A DNA stretch of 64,000 nt from Aquabacterium fontiphilum (GCF_009909205.1 NZ_JAAAPN010000012.1:62001-126000); one strand, 5' to 3'. Shown: positions 1-9,972, counted from the first letter of the stretch. Program-made: numbers and translations. Notes: a model not told the origin generated them from the sequence alone.

Positions 1-1
1 C

Positions 2-733
2 CGCCCGGGTGCCGAGCCGGTTGTGGCCACCCCGGCCGACGTCGAGGCTGCCCGCGTGCGCGCCCGCCGCCGGCTGATCGGCATGCTGGTGCTGGTGGGC
101 GCGGGCATGGTGATCTTTCCCACCTTTCTGGAAACGCAGCCGCGCCCGGTGTCGCCCGACGTGCAGGTGAGCCGCGCCGGGGCGTCCGCGCCGGCGGCCG
201 GTGCCGTGTTGCCCGCGCCGCGCGTGGCCATGGCCCCTGTCCCGATCGAGAATGTGCCGCCGGTCGACGAGACGCCGATTGAGACGGCCGCGCCGGTGCA
301 GGCAGACGCGCCGAGGCCGGCCGCGGCGCCTGCGCCCGAAGCAGCGCGGCCTGAGCCCCGCCAACAGCCCGAGCCGAAGCCCGAGCCGAAGCCTGCACCC
401 CGACCAGAGCCGAAGCCGGAACCCAAGCCACAGCCTGTTGCGGTGGCCAAGCCGCCTGAATCGCGTGCCACAGCGGCCAGCAAGCCGGTCGAAGCACGGG
501 CGGGTGAGCGCTATGTGGTTCAGTTCGGCGCCTTTGCTGACCCGAAGGCGGCGCGTGACGCCCGGCTGAAGCTGGAACGCCTGGGCATCCAGACCTATGC
601 GCAACAGGTCGATACGCCGGATGGCAAGCGCACGCGCGTGCGCATGGGGCCCTACGCCACACGTGCCGAAGCCGACAAGGCCCTGGCGGCATTGCGCAAG
701 GCCGGCCTTGATGGCAAGGTGTTGACGCTGTGA
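2..733 (+). CDS. dedD: SPOR-domain cell-division protein DedD-like (5' end probably outside window)
   Basis: This is an inner-membrane protein that would bind septal peptidoglycan through a C-terminal SPOR domain. The visible part has a short basic N-terminus, one membrane segment (IGMLVLVGAGMVIFPTF, roughly residues 18-36 counting from a GTG at 23), a long Pro/Glu/Lys linker built of PEPKPEP-type repeats, and a SPOR domain over the last 75 residues (YVVQFGAFADPKAARD, then VRMGPYATRAEA). The frame is open back to base 2, so the true start is probably upstream and the GTG at 23 is only the first possible start inside the window. Position directly before cvpA and purF matches the classical folC-dedD-cvpA-purF order, which supports the name. 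The linker is low complexity and is expected to vary between strains. Confidence 0.85.
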   Translation, partial: RPGAEPVVATPADVEAARVRARRRLIGMLVLVGAGMVIFPTFLETQPRPVSPDVQVSRAGASAPAAGAVLPAPRVAMAPVPIENVPPVDETPIETAAPVQADAPRPAAAPAPEAARPEPRQQPEPKPEPKPAPRPEPKPEPKPQPVAVAKPPESRATAASKPVEARAGERYVVQFGAFADPKAARDARLKLERLGIQTYAQQVDTPDGKRTRVRMGPYATRAEADKALAALRKAGLDGKVLTL

Positions 734-749
734 GGGGCGAGGACAGCCG

Positions 750-1274
750 ATGGAGATGAGCACCGCCACGCTTTTGCCGGCCGGCGGCTCCTGGTTGGAC
801 TGGGTGCTGCTGGGCAGCCTGGTGTTTTCCGTGCTGGTCGGCGCCTGGCGCGGGCTGGTGACCGAAGTGCTGGCGCTGCTGGGCTGGGTCGTGGCCTACC
901 TTGCCGCCCGATTGTTTGGGGATACCGTGGCGGCTTTTCTGCCCATCGGCGAAGCGGGCAGCATGCTCAATGCCGTGGCCGGCATGGTGGTCGCCTTTGT
1001 GCTGGCCTGGGTGAGCTGGTCTGCATTGACCTGGCTCGTGAGCCGGCTGGTGCGGGCTTCTGTGCTCAGTGCGCCCGACCGCGTGCTGGGCGCAGGGTTC
1101 GGGCTGTTGCGCGGGCTGGTGATGGCCCTGCTGGTGTGCGTGCTGGTCAGCATGACACCCCTGGCGCGCCTGGATGTGTGGCAGGCCTCTGTGGGTGTGG
1201 CCTGGCTGCAGGCAGCACTGGTGGAGATGCGGCCGATGCTGCCGCCCGAGGTGCTGCCTTTTCTGCCGACCTGA
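750..1274 (+). CDS. cvpA: CvpA family membrane protein
   Basis: This is a 174-residue integral membrane protein of the CvpA family, named for colicin V production in E. coli and linked there to envelope stress tolerance; its molecular role is not firmly known. Four hydrophobic stretches are visible (around residues 17-35, 40-57, 75-100 and 115-135), with the family-typical start WLDWVLLGSLVFSVLVGAWRG. It begins 16 bp after dedD and is followed 44 bp later by purF, the conserved order that makes it a member of the purF transcription unit. An in-frame ATG six bases further in (756) is an alternative start. Confidence 0.9.
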   Translation: MEMSTATLLPAGGSWLDWVLLGSLVFSVLVGAWRGLVTEVLALLGWVVAYLAARLFGDTVAAFLPIGEAGSMLNAVAGMVVAFVLAWVSWSALTWLVSRLVRASVLSAPDRVLGAGFGLLRGLVMALLVCVLVSMTPLARLDVWQASVGVAWLQAALVEMRPMLPPEVLPFLPT

Positions 1275-1318
1275 GTCGGCATCAATCGGATCGAATGCGT
1301 GTTTTTGAGAGGTGAATC

Positions 1319-2845
1319 ATGTGTGGCATCGTCGGAGTGATTTCCAAGGCGCCGGTCAACCAGCTGATCTATGACTCGCTGCTGCTGCTGCAGCATCGCG
1401 GTCAGGATGCAGCCGGCATCGTCACGGCCGGACCGGATGCCAAGGGCCGCAAGTTCTTCATGCACAAGGCGCGCGGCATGGTCAAGGACGTCTTCCGCAC
1501 CCGCAACATGCGCGCGTTGCCCGGCACGGCGGGCCTCGGCCAGGTGCGTTACCCCACGGCCGGCAATGCGTTCAACGAAGAAGAGGCCCAGCCCTTCTAC
1601 GTCAACGCCCCTTTCGGCATCGTGCTGGTGCACAACGGCAACCTGACCAACGCGCACGCGCTGAGCAAGGAGCTGTTCAACATCGACCGCCGCCACCTCA
1701 ACACCGACAGCGACACCGAGGTGCTGCTCAACGTGTTTGCCCACGAGCTGGAGCTCGCAGGGCGCGAGTTGCCGCTGACCCCGGCTGCGGTGTTCAAGGC
1801 CGTGCGTGCGGTGCACAAGCGCATCAAGGGCTCGTATGCCGTGATCGCGCTGATCGCAGGCCATGGCCTGGTGGCCTTCCGTGATCCGTTCGGCATCCGC
1901 CCGCTGTGCTACGGCGAGGCCGATCTGCCCGAAGGGCGTGAGGTGATGGTCGCCAGCGAATCGGTGGCGCTGGAAGGCACCAGCCACAAGTTCATCCGCG
2001 ATGTGCAGCCGGGTGAAGCGCTGTTCATTGACCTCGATGGCCTGGTGCACGCCGAGCAGTGCGCCGAACAGACGCGCCTGAACCCCTGCATGTTCGAGTA
2101 CGTCTATCTGGCCCGCCCCGATTCCGTCATCGATGGCGTCTCGGTCTACCAAGCCCGCCTGAACATGGGCGAAACGCTGGCCCAGCGCGTGATCTCCACC
2201 ATGCCGCCCAGTGAGATCGACGTGGTCATTCCCATTCCCGAATCCAGCCGCCCCTCGGCCATGCAGCTCGCACAGAAGCTGGGCAAGCCCTACCGCGAGG
2301 GCTTCGTGAAGAACCGCTACGTGGGCCGCACCTTCATCATGCCCGGGCAGGGCGTGCGCAAGAAGAGCGTGCGCCAGAAGCTCAACGCCATCGGGCTGGA
2401 GTTCAAGGGCCGCAACGTGCTGCTGGTCGATGACTCCATCGTGCGCGGCACCACCTCGAAAGAAATCGTGCAGATGGCCCGCGAGGCCGGCGCCAAGAAG
2501 GTCTACCTGGCTTCGGCCGCGCCTCCGGTGCGCTTTCCCAATGTGTACGGCATCGACATGCCCACCAAGAGCGAACTCGTCGCCCATGGCCGCACGACCG
2601 AAGACGTGCGCCAGATCATCGGCGCCGATGCGCTGATCTACCAGGATGTCGAGGCCATGAAGAAGGTGGTGGGCCTGCTCAACCCGTCCATCCAGGGCTT
2701 TGAGGCGTCATGCTTCGATGGCCACTACATCACCGGAGATGTGAGCGCGGCCGACTTCGCCGCCATCGAATCGCAGCGGCTGACGCAGAAGGACGAAGAA
2801 GAGGCGACCAACTCGCGCCTCGCCCTGCAGAATCGCGCCGACTGA
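1319..2845 (+). CDS. purF: Amidophosphoribosyltransferase
   Basis: This cytoplasmic enzyme catalyses the first committed step of purine synthesis: PRPP plus glutamine gives 5-phosphoribosylamine. The 508-residue product starts MCGIVGVI, so removal of Met exposes Cys1, the nucleophile of the class-II (Ntn) glutaminase domain, which occupies about the first 230 residues. The C-terminal phosphoribosyltransferase domain has the PRPP-binding loop [14 protein letters not shown]. The length matches the bacterial family. It lies 44 bp after cvpA and 21 bp before metZ, so the genes are probably co-transcribed. I could not identify a PurR-type operator. Confidence 0.97.
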   Translation: MCGIVGVISKAPVNQLIYDSLLLLQHRGQDAAGIVTAGPDAKGRKFFMHKARGMVKDVFRTRNMRALPGTAGLGQVRYPTAGNAFNEEEAQPFYVNAPFGIVLVHNGNLTNAHALSKELFNIDRRHLNTDSDTEVLLNVFAHELELAGRELPLTPAAVFKAVRAVHKRIKGSYAVIALIAGHGLVAFRDPFGIRPLCYGEADLPEGREVMVASESVALEGTSHKFIRDVQPGEALFIDLDGLVHAEQCAEQTRLNPCMFEYVYLARPDSVIDGVSVYQARLNMGETLAQRVISTMPPSEIDVVIPIPESSRPSAMQLAQKLGKPYREGFVKNRYVGRTFIMPGQGVRKKSVRQKLNAIGLEFKGRNVLLVDDSIVRGTTSKEIVQMAREAGAKKVYLASAAPPVRFPNVYGIDMPTKSELVAHGRTTEDVRQIIGADALIYQDVEAMKKVVGLLNPSIQGFEASCFDGHYITGDVSAADFAAIESQRLTQKDEEEATNSRLALQNRAD

Positions 2846-2866
2846 GACCCAACACCGGAGCGCCCC

Positions 2867-4153
2867 ATGGCTGCACCTGACGACAAGAAACGCCTGCCGC
2901 GCAAGGATCTGCCCGCCGATGCCCGCATCGAGACGCTGGCCGTGCGCGAGGGCTTGCCGCCGACGCAATGGGGTGAAAACTCCGAAGCGCTGTTTCTGAC
3001 CAGCAGCTTCAACCACCCGGACGCGGCCACGGCCGCCGCGCGCTTTGCCAACGAAGAAGAAGCCTTCGTCTACACGCGCTTCACCAACCCCACGACGATG
3101 ATGTTCGAGCGCCGGCTGGCCGCGCTCGAAGGCACCGAGGCCTGCATTGCCGCGGCCAGCGGCATGAGTGCCATCTTGCTGATGGTGATGGGGCTGCTCA
3201 AGGCCGGTGACCACATCGTGTGTTCGCAAAGCGTGTTCGGTTCGACCATCACGCTGCTGCAGCGCGAGTTCGGCAAGTTCGGCGTCGAGAACACCTTTGT
3301 GTCGCAGACCGACGTGCAGCAGTGGCGCGCGGCCATGCGACCGAACACGAAGTTGCTGTTCGCTGAGACGCCCAGCAACCCGCTGACCGAGGTGTGCGAC
3401 ATCCGCGCGCTGGCCGAGATCGCCCACGCAGCAGGGGCGCTGCTGGCGGTGGACAACTGCTTCTGCACCCCCGCGCTGCAAAAGCCGGTCGACCTGGGGG
3501 CCGACCTCATCATCCACTCAGGCACCAAGTACCTCGACGGGCAGGGCCGGGTGCTGGCCGGGGCCATCTGCGGGCCCGATGCCATCATCAACGGCCCACT
3601 GATGACCACGCTGCGCGGCGCGGGCATGACGCTGTCGCCCTTCAACGCCTGGGTGGTGCTCAAGGGGCTCGAAACCCTGTCCATCCGCATGGCGGCGCAA
3701 AGCGCCAACGCGCTCAAGCTGGCGCAGTGGCTGGAGCAGCATCCCCAGGTCGACCAGGTGTTCTACCCAGGCCTGCCCAGCCACCCGCAGCATGCCTTGG
3801 CCATGGCTCAGCAGAACGGCAGCGGCGGGGCCGTGGTGTCGTTCACCGTCAAGCCGGCGCTGGGGGCGATCACCGTGCCGGCCCCGGCTGTGCTCAGCAG
3901 CGAGGCCAAACGGCTGCGTCAGGCCGCGTTTCATGTGATCGACCACACCCGACTGTGTTCCATCACGTCGAACCTCGGCGACACCAAGACCCTCATCACG
4001 CACCCGTCGAGCACCTCACATGGGCGCCTCACCGAAGACCAGCGCCTGGCTGCCGGCGTCACGCAGGGCATGATCCGCGTGGCCGTGGGCCTGGAGCACA
4101 TCGACGACCTCACGGCCGACCTGGCCCGAGGTCTCGACACCCTGAATGCTTGA
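2867..4153 (+). CDS. metZ: O-succinylhomoserine sulfhydrylase
   Basis: This PLP enzyme of the Cys/Met-metabolism family converts O-succinylhomoserine and sulfide to homocysteine in direct-sulfhydrylation methionine synthesis. The 428-residue protein shows the family signatures YTRFTNPT, ASGMSAI and the PLP-lysine motif HSGTKYLDGQG, with Lys at about residue 221. The MetZ assignment, rather than cystathionine gamma-synthase or O-acetylhomoserine lyase, rests on overall resemblance and on its location next to purF, which is common in beta- and gamma-proteobacteria. The start at 2867 is 21 bp after purF. Confidence 0.92.
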   Translation: MAAPDDKKRLPRKDLPADARIETLAVREGLPPTQWGENSEALFLTSSFNHPDAATAAARFANEEEAFVYTRFTNPTTMMFERRLAALEGTEACIAAASGMSAILLMVMGLLKAGDHIVCSQSVFGSTITLLQREFGKFGVENTFVSQTDVQQWRAAMRPNTKLLFAETPSNPLTEVCDIRALAEIAHAAGALLAVDNCFCTPALQKPVDLGADLIIHSGTKYLDGQGRVLAGAICGPDAIINGPLMTTLRGAGMTLSPFNAWVVLKGLETLSIRMAAQSANALKLAQWLEQHPQVDQVFYPGLPSHPQHALAMAQQNGSGGAVVSFTVKPALGAITVPAPAVLSSEAKRLRQAAFHVIDHTRLCSITSNLGDTKTLITHPSSTSHGRLTEDQRLAAGVTQGMIRVAVGLEHIDDLTADLARGLDTLNA

Positions 4154-4182
4154 ACAGCGCCTGAAGATCGCCTGATCCCCAC

Positions 4183-5607
4183 ATGACCCAAGTCCGCACC
4201 CGCTTTGCCCCTTCGCCCACTGGCTTCATCCATCTGGGCAACATCCGCTCGGCCCTGTATCCATGGGCCTTTGCGCGCGCCAACAAGGGCGTGTTCATCC
4301 TGCGCATCGAAGACACCGATGAAGAGCGCTCTTCGCAAGCGGCGGTGGATGTCATCCTGGAGGGCATGCAGTGGCTGGGCCTGAACCACGACGAGGGCCC
4401 GTACTACCAGATGCAGCGCATGGACCGCTACAAGGAGGTTGTGCGGCAGATGCTGGCGCAAGGCCTGGTCTACCCCTGCTACATGAGCAGTGCCGAGCTT
4501 GATGCCTTGCGCGAGCGGCAGATGGCCAACAAGGAAAAGCCGCGCTACGACGGCACCTGGCGCCCGGAGCCCGGCAAGACTTTGCCGCCCGTGCCCGCTG
4601 GTGTGAAGCCCGTGCTGCGCTTCAAGAACCCCCAAGGGGGCTCGGTGGTGTGGCAGGACAAGGTCAAGGGTCGCATCGAGATCAGTAACGACGAACTTGA
4701 TGACCTGGTCATCGCTCGCCCGGCGCCTGCCGACAGCGACGACATCATCGGTACGCCGACCTACAACTTCTGCGTGGTGGTCGACGACATGGACATGGGC
4801 ATCACCCATGTGATCCGCGGTGACGACCACGTCAACAACACCCCGCGCCAGATCAACATCCTGCGGGCCCTGGGTCAGGAGCCGCCTGTCTATGCTCACT
4901 TGCCCACCGTGCTCAACGAGCAAGGCGAGAAGATGAGCAAGCGCCATGGCGCCAAGCCCGTCACGCAATACCGTGACGAAGGCTACCTGGCGGATGCGTT
5001 GGTGAACTACCTGGCGCGTCTGGGCTGGAGCCATGGTGACGACGAGATCTTCAGCCGCGCGCAGCTCATCGAGTGGTTCAACCTGGACCACCTGGGGCGC
5101 AGCGCCAGCCAGTTCGACGAGGCCAAGCTGCGCTGGGTGGCCCAGCAGCATATGAAGACGGCAGACGACGCGATGCTGGCGGGGCTGGTGCGCGAGCAGT
5201 TCGCCAAGCGTGGCGTGGACACCGCAACGCTGGATGACGCCCGTCTTGCCGCCATGTGCGCGCTGTTCAAAGACCGCTGCGCCACGACTGTGGAGCTGGC
5301 CGACTGGCTGAGCATGTACGTGAGCGAGGTGCAGCCGCCTGAAGCCGAACTGGCGGAGAAGCTCAGCGATGCGGTCAAGCCGGCCGTGGCCGCACTGGCC
5401 TCGCGTCTGGCCGGCTGTGGCTGGGAGGCTGCAGCCATCAACCAGGCCCTGAAGGACACGTTGACCGAGTTCGGTCTGAAGATGCCTCAACTGGCCATCC
5501 CCGTGCGCCTGCTTGTGTGTGGCCGCGCGCAGACGCCTTCGGTCGATGCCGTGCTGGCCTTGTTCGACCGTGATGTTGTCGTGCAACGGTTGCGCAAATG
5601 TGACTGA
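4183..5607 (+). CDS. gltX: Glutamyl-tRNA synthetase
   Basis: This class-I aminoacyl-tRNA synthetase charges tRNA-Glu. The 474-residue protein has the HIGH-type signature in [11 protein letters not shown] near the N-terminus and the KMSKS-type signature GEKMSKRHG around residue 245. The C-terminal third is the helical anticodon-binding part. It ends 116 bp before a tRNA cluster that includes two tRNA-Glu genes, its own substrates. The start at 4183 gives the expected [15 protein letters not shown]-terminus. Confidence 0.97.
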   Translation: MTQVRTRFAPSPTGFIHLGNIRSALYPWAFARANKGVFILRIEDTDEERSSQAAVDVILEGMQWLGLNHDEGPYYQMQRMDRYKEVVRQMLAQGLVYPCYMSSAELDALRERQMANKEKPRYDGTWRPEPGKTLPPVPAGVKPVLRFKNPQGGSVVWQDKVKGRIEISNDELDDLVIARPAPADSDDIIGTPTYNFCVVVDDMDMGITHVIRGDDHVNNTPRQINILRALGQEPPVYAHLPTVLNEQGEKMSKRHGAKPVTQYRDEGYLADALVNYLARLGWSHGDDEIFSRAQLIEWFNLDHLGRSASQFDEAKLRWVAQQHMKTADDAMLAGLVREQFAKRGVDTATLDDARLAAMCALFKDRCATTVELADWLSMYVSEVQPPEAELAEKLSDAVKPAVAALASRLAGCGWEAAAINQALKDTLTEFGLKMPQLAIPVRLLVCGRAQTPSVDAVLALFDRDVVVQRLRKCD

Positions 5608-5610
5608 GAG

Positions 5611-5640
5611 TTGAAGGCGCTCGAAAAATCGGTATATACT
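5611..5640 (+). promoter_or_regulatory. Sigma-70-type promoter of the tRNA operon
   Basis: A TTGAAG -35 box (5611-5616) and a TATACT -10 box (5635-5640) are separated by 18 bp. They lie directly after gltX and about 80 bp before the first tRNA-Ala. This is the best promoter-like sequence in the gap and fits a strongly expressed stable-RNA operon. Confidence 0.65.
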
Positions 5641-5723
5641 CTTGGTCTCGCTTGAACGACGCCTTGTTTGAGACACAAGGCAGCCGGGCAAACCGACAGA
5701 TCCGTCGCAAGACAGGTTCTCGA

Positions 5724-5799
<76 letters not shown>

Positions 5800-5859
5800 G
5801 TTCAACTGGTGCCGGGTTGCAGTGTCGGGCAGAGCGTCGTACAAGAGGTGAAGGATTCA

Positions 5860-5935
5860 GTCCCCTTCGTCTAGAGGCCTAGGACACCACCCTTTCACGG
5901 TGGCTACAGGGGTTCGAATCCCCTAGGGGACGCCA
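5860..5935 (+). tRNA. tRNA-Glu (anticodon TTC), copy 1
   Basis: This is a 76-nt cloverleaf with encoded CCA. The acceptor arm is GTCCCCT/AGGGGAC, the anticodon stem CCACC/GGTGG with loop CTTTCAC (anticodon TTC), and the T loop TTCGAAT. It lies 60 nt after tRNA-Ala. Confidence 0.97.
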
Positions 5936-5984
5936 AGTTTGACGGCACTTGGCTGGCGCAAGTCAGCAAAGTCGTTACCGACGC

Positions 5985-6061
5985 GGAGTGGTAGTTCAGT
6001 CGGTTAGAATACCGGCCTGTCACGCCGGGGGTCGCGGGTTCGAGTCCCGTCCACTCCGCCA
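5985..6061 (+). tRNA. tRNA-Asp (anticodon GTC), copy 1
   Basis: This is a 77-nt cloverleaf with encoded CCA. The acceptor arm is GGAGTGG/CCACTCC and the anticodon loop CTGTCAC gives anticodon GTC. The sequence is very similar to E. coli tRNA-Asp. It lies 49 nt after tRNA-Glu. Confidence 0.97.
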
Positions 6062-6148
6062 ACAATTTGATGGCGTTGCTGGTGACACAGCAGCGTCGAA
6101 CAGAGTCAGTCTCGGTGCCAGTGCGGCGCCCTGTTGTGGCAACACGAT

Positions 6149-6224
<76 letters not shown>

Positions 6225-6284
6225 TCCTGGTGGCGCCGGCCGGTAGCGAGATGGATTCCGTTCAAGACAATTTGCACCGATGAA

Positions 6285-6360
6285 GTCCCCTTCGTCTAGA
6301 GGCCTAGGACACCACCCTTTCACGGTGGCTACAGGGGTTCGAATCCCCTAGGGGACGCCA
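6285..6360 (+). tRNA. tRNA-Glu (anticodon TTC), copy 2
   Basis: This 76-nt gene is identical in sequence to the tRNA-Glu at 5860-5935. It lies 60 nt after the second tRNA-Ala, the same spacing as in the first triplet, although that spacer differs in sequence. Confidence 0.97.
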
Positions 6361-6410
6361 AGTTTTGACGGCGCTTGGGTTGAGCAATCAACTGAAGTCG
6401 TCACCGACGC

Positions 6411-6487
6411 GGAGTGGTAGTTCAGTCGGTTAGAATACCGGCCTGTCACGCCGGGGGTCGCGGGTTCGAGTCCCGTCCACTCCGCCA
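6411..6487 (+). tRNA. tRNA-Asp (anticodon GTC), copy 2
   Basis: This 77-nt gene is identical in sequence to the tRNA-Asp at 5985-6061. It is the last tRNA of the operon and is followed directly by a terminator. Confidence 0.97.
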
Positions 6488-6493
6488 AATTGC

Positions 6494-6525
6494 AAAGCCC
6501 TGATGGTTCGCCATCAGGGCTTTTT
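6494..6525 (+). terminator. Rho-independent terminator of the tRNA operon
   Basis: A perfect stem (AAGCCCTGATGG paired with CCATCAGGGCTT) is closed by a TTCG tetraloop and followed by a T run. It begins 6 nt after the CCA of the last tRNA-Asp. Confidence 0.93.
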
Positions 6526-6564
6526 GCTTGGGGCGCCGCGATGGCTGCGCGCGCCCCTCGGGGG

Positions 6565-7092
6565 TCACAGGCCCGGTGCGTGCGGTGTCTCGCCCGGCGT
6601 ACGGCGCCCGAACATGGCCCAGCTTTCGATGGTCATCACCACCTCGTCACGCTGGTTGATGGCTTCCCAGCGCGTCTGCACCAGCCCCACATGCGGCTTG
6701 CTCTTCATCGGGCGCGAGGCCAACACCGTCATGCGGGCTCGCAGCTCGTCGCCCACCAGCACGGGCTTGAGCCAGCGCAGGCTCTCCAGCCCAGGCGAGC
6801 CCAGGCTGGATGAGTCCAGCAGAAAGCCGTCGCACATCAAGCGCATCACGATGCCGGCCGTGTGCCAGCCGCTGGCGGCCAGTCCGCCGAACAACGAGGC
6901 CTTGCCCGCTTCCTCGCTCAGATGAAAGGGCTGGGGGTCGAACTGCCGGGCGAAGTCAATCACCTCGTCACGCTCGATGCGGCGCGGACCGAACGTCATC
7001 GACAAGCCTTCGGTGAAGTCTTCCCAATACCAGCGCGGGGTACGCGCTGCGGTGTCCGGGGCGGCTGGATCAGGTGGGGATGCGTGTGTCAT
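6565..7092 (-). CDS. MaoC-like (R)-hydratase/dehydratase family protein
   Basis: This 175-residue hot-dog-fold protein belongs to the MaoC family, whose members hydrate enoyl-CoA thioesters or are uncharacterised relatives. Family features are WEDFTEG near residue 25, the hydratase-like stretch FARQFDPQPFHLSEEAG (Asp and His of the catalytic dyad) and ASGWHTAGIVMRLM. It is transcribed leftward towards the tRNA terminator and divergently from the phosphomannomutase gene. The substrate cannot be deduced. Confidence 0.87.
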   Translation of the reverse strand: MTHASPPDPAAPDTAARTPRWYWEDFTEGLSMTFGPRRIERDEVIDFARQFDPQPFHLSEEAGKASLFGGLAASGWHTAGIVMRLMCDGFLLDSSSLGSPGLESLRWLKPVLVGDELRARMTVLASRPMKSKPHVGLVQTRWEAINQRDEVVMTIESWAMFGRRTPGETPHAPGL

Positions 7093-7136
7093 TGGTCCAT
7101 CTTAGTGCGCTCGACACGGTGGCGCAGGCGCGCGTT

Positions 7137-7167
7137 TTGCAAACCGTCATCGTGGGGTCCCTACAAT
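7137..7167 (+). promoter_or_regulatory. Possible promoter of the phosphomannomutase gene
   Basis: TTGCAA (7137-7142) and TACAAT (7162-7167) are separated by 19 bp in the 137-bp gap between divergent genes, 62 bp before the ATG at 7230. The spacing is slightly long, so this is tentative. Confidence 0.4.
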
Positions 7168-7229
7168 CGGGGCCATCGTCGCTCTCCAGGCGGCAAGCAC
7201 ATCACAACCAATTTCAGCAAAGGACCACC

Positions 7230-8618
7230 ATGCAAGTCGCCGCTTCCATCTTCAAGGCCTATGACATCCGGGGCATCGTCGGTCAGACCTTGAGCGAAGC
7301 CGTGGCCGAGCACCTGGGCCGCGCCTTCGGCACCGAAGCGCTCAAGCTGGGCGAGCAGGCCGTGGCTGTGGGCCGTGATGGCCGCCTGTCGGGCCCCTCG
7401 CTGAGCGCCGCGCTGATCAAGGGGCTGCGCAGCACCGGCATCAACGTGATCGACCTGGGCGCCGTGACCACGCCCATGCTGTATTACGTGGCCGCCACCC
7501 GGGGCGATCAGGGCTGCCACAGCGGCATCCAGGTCACGGGCAGCCACAACCCGAAGGACTACAACGGCTTCAAGATGGTGCTGGCCGGTCGCGCCATCTA
7601 TGGCGACGACATCCAGGGCCTGCGTCAACGCATCGAGCGTGAGGAGTACGCCACTGGCGCGGGCAGCCTGACGGAGTTGAACATCCTGCCCGAGTACACC
7701 CAGCGCATCGTGGGCGACTGCAAGCTCGCTCGCCCCCTGAAGATCGTCGTCGACTCGGGCAATGGCATCCCCGGCGCCTCGGCGCCCGGCATCCTGCGCG
7801 CCCTGGGCTGCGAGGTCACCGAGTTGTATTCCGAAGTGGATGGCGACTTCCCCAACCACCATCCCGATCCCTCCAAGCCCGAGAACCTGCAGGACCTGAT
7901 CCGGGCGGTGAAGGAACAGGGCGCTGATCTGGGCCTGGCCTTCGACGGCGACGGCGACCGCCTCGGCGTGGTGACGAAGGACGGCAACAACATCTTCCCC
8001 GATCGACAGATCATGCTGTTTGCGCGCGACGTGCTGACGCGGGTGCCCGGCGCGCCCATCATCTTCGACGTGAAGTGCAGCCAGCGTCTGGCCGTGGCCA
8101 TCCGCGAGGCCGGTGGCCAGCCGCTGATGTACAAGACGGGTCATTCGCTGGTGAAGGCCAAGCTCAAGGAAACGGGCGCCCCATTCGCCGGCGAGATGAG
8201 CGGCCACATCTTCTTTGCCGAGCGCTGGTATGGCTTTGACGATGCCACGTACACCGCTGCGCGCCTGCTCGAGATCCTGAGCAAGGCCGACAACCCCAGC
8301 GCCGTGCTGGATGCGCTGCCCACCAGCCACAGCACGCCCGAGCTGAACGTGCCTTGCGCCGAGGGCGAACACCACGAGGTGATCGAGAAGCTGCGCCAGA
8401 CGGCGCGTTTCGATGGCGCCGAGATGACCACCATCGACGGCCTGCGCGCCGACTACGCCGACGGCTTCGGGCTGGTGCGTGCATCGAACACCACGCCGGT
8501 GCTGGTCTTGCGCTTCGAGGGCCAGACGCCCGAGGCGCTGGCGCGCATCCAGCAGCACTTCATGGCGGCCATTCTGGCCGTCAAGCCCGACGCGCATGTG
8601 GGCGCCTCGGCCCACTGA
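7230..8618 (+). CDS. Phosphomannomutase/phosphoglucomutase
   Basis: This cytoplasmic alpha-D-phosphohexomutase interconverts hexose 6- and 1-phosphates for LPS, exopolysaccharide or glycogen precursors. The 462-residue protein shows the family order: substrate entry KAYDIRGI at the start, the phosphoserine loop VTGSHNPKDYNGFK (catalytic Ser around residue 107), the Mg-binding loop AFDGDGDRLG, the sugar-binding GEMSGHIFF and the C-terminal phosphate-binding RASNTTP. The ATG at 7230 is chosen because it follows an AAGGA ribosome site and gives the family N-terminus; the open frame extends 52 codons further upstream without support. It closely resembles AlgC-type bifunctional enzymes. It lies 9 bp upstream of waaA, suggesting a shared envelope-sugar role. 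Confidence 0.93.
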   Translation: MQVAASIFKAYDIRGIVGQTLSEAVAEHLGRAFGTEALKLGEQAVAVGRDGRLSGPSLSAALIKGLRSTGINVIDLGAVTTPMLYYVAATRGDQGCHSGIQVTGSHNPKDYNGFKMVLAGRAIYGDDIQGLRQRIEREEYATGAGSLTELNILPEYTQRIVGDCKLARPLKIVVDSGNGIPGASAPGILRALGCEVTELYSEVDGDFPNHHPDPSKPENLQDLIRAVKEQGADLGLAFDGDGDRLGVVTKDGNNIFPDRQIMLFARDVLTRVPGAPIIFDVKCSQRLAVAIREAGGQPLMYKTGHSLVKAKLKETGAPFAGEMSGHIFFAERWYGFDDATYTAARLLEILSKADNPSAVLDALPTSHSTPELNVPCAEGEHHEVIEKLRQTARFDGAEMTTIDGLRADYADGFGLVRASNTTPVLVLRFEGQTPEALARIQQHFMAAILAVKPDAHVGASAH

Positions 8619-8627
8619 TCCGGCTGC

Positions 8628-9941
8628 GTGGTTGGCGCAGTGAAGGCCTGGCTCGCACGCCAGGCGTATTCGGCCGTGCTGCGGCTGGGCATGCCCGCCT
8701 ACTTGTGGCGCGTGTGGGCGCGGGGCCGCGAAGAGCCCACCTATCGCGCGTACTGGCCCCAGAGGCTGGGCTGGTATGGCGCGGCCTACCGCGATCAGCT
8801 GAACAGCAGCGGCGGTGCAGGCCCCATGGTCTGGGTGCATGCCGTTTCGCTGGGCGAGACCCGTGCGGCCGAGCCGCTGATCCGGGCGCTGCGCGCGGCC
8901 TTGCCGGGCATGCGCCTGCTGCTGACCCATACCACGGCCACCGGGCGCGAGGCGGGCGTGCGCCTGCTGCAGGCCGGGGATGTGCAGACCTGGTTGCCGT
9001 ATGACACGCCGGGCGCGGTGCGGCGGTTTCTGCGCTGCCACCGACCTGCGCTGGGCGTGCTGATGGAAACCGAGGTCTGGCCCAATGTGCAGCACGGGGC
9101 GCAGGCCGAGGGCGTGCCCATGGTGCTGGCCAACGCGCGGCTCAGCGAGAAAAGCCTGCGGCAAGGGCGGCGATTGGCCGCGTTGATGCAGCCGGCTGCG
9201 CGCAGCCTGCGGCTGGTGCTGGCGCAGACGGACGACGACGCCGTGCGCCTGCGGCAGATGGGCGCTCCCCGTGTGCAGGTATGCGGCAATGTGAAGTTCG
9301 ACATGACGCCGCCCGAAGCCTTGCTGGTGCGCGGGCGCACATGGGCCGAGGCATCGGGCCGGCCCATTGTGTTGGCAGCCAGCACGCGAGAGGGTGAAGA
9401 GCCCGGTCTGCTGGCGGCCTGGCAGGCGGTGGACGGTGCGCGCTGGGCGCGGCTGATGATCGTGCCGCGCCACCCTCAGCGGTTTGATGAGGTGGCGCAG
9501 CAGGTGCAAGCCGGTGGCTGGCGTCTGTCACGACGCAGCGTCTGGGCCGGCGATCAGCCCGATGCCGAGGCCCTCACAGCCGAGGTGTGGCTGGGCGATT
9601 CGATGGGCGAGATGCCGGCGTATTACGCCAGTGCGCGCGTGGCCCTGTTGGGTGGGAGTTTTCAGCCACTGGGCGGGCAGAACCTCATCGAGGCGGCGGC
9701 CTGTGGCTGCCCGGTGATCATGGGGCCATCGACCTTCAACTTTGCCGACGCGGCGGCGCTCAGCGAGGAAGCAGGGGCGGCCTGGCGCGTGGCCGACTGG
9801 CCCGAGGCGGTGGCGCGGGCCGAGCAAGCCTGCACGCCCGACCGTCATGCGGATGCGTCGCAGCGGGCCCGGGCGTTCGCCGCCGCTCATCGTGGCGCGG
9901 CCGAGCGCATGGTGCAGCAGATGCTGCCGCTGATCGCCTGA
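8628..9941 (+). CDS. waaA: 3-deoxy-D-manno-octulosonic acid (Kdo) transferase
   Basis: This membrane-anchored GT-B glycosyltransferase adds Kdo to lipid A precursor in LPS core assembly. The 437-residue protein has the conserved N-terminal acceptor region with VHAVSLGETRAA (the catalytic-base Glu region), the family signature METEVWPN and C-terminal CMP-Kdo site residues in ALLGGSFQPLGGQNLIEAAACG and MGPSTFNF. The start is GTG at 8628, with a second GTG at 8640 possible. It follows the hexose mutase gene by 9 bp. Confidence 0.93.
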   Translation: MVGAVKAWLARQAYSAVLRLGMPAYLWRVWARGREEPTYRAYWPQRLGWYGAAYRDQLNSSGGAGPMVWVHAVSLGETRAAEPLIRALRAALPGMRLLLTHTTATGREAGVRLLQAGDVQTWLPYDTPGAVRRFLRCHRPALGVLMETEVWPNVQHGAQAEGVPMVLANARLSEKSLRQGRRLAALMQPAARSLRLVLAQTDDDAVRLRQMGAPRVQVCGNVKFDMTPPEALLVRGRTWAEASGRPIVLAASTREGEEPGLLAAWQAVDGARWARLMIVPRHPQRFDEVAQQVQAGGWRLSRRSVWAGDQPDAEALTAEVWLGDSMGEMPAYYASARVALLGGSFQPLGGQNLIEAAACGCPVIMGPSTFNFADAAALSEEAGAAWRVADWPEAVARAEQACTPDRHADASQRARAFAAAHRGAAERMVQQMLPLIA

Positions 9942-9972
9942 TCGCGGGGTTGCCTGCAGCGACCGGGGCGGA

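Noticed and set aside
7161..9509. Open frame of 782 codons antisense to the hexose mutase and waaA genes
   Set aside because: It is a shadow of two clear genes with no domain or ribosome site.
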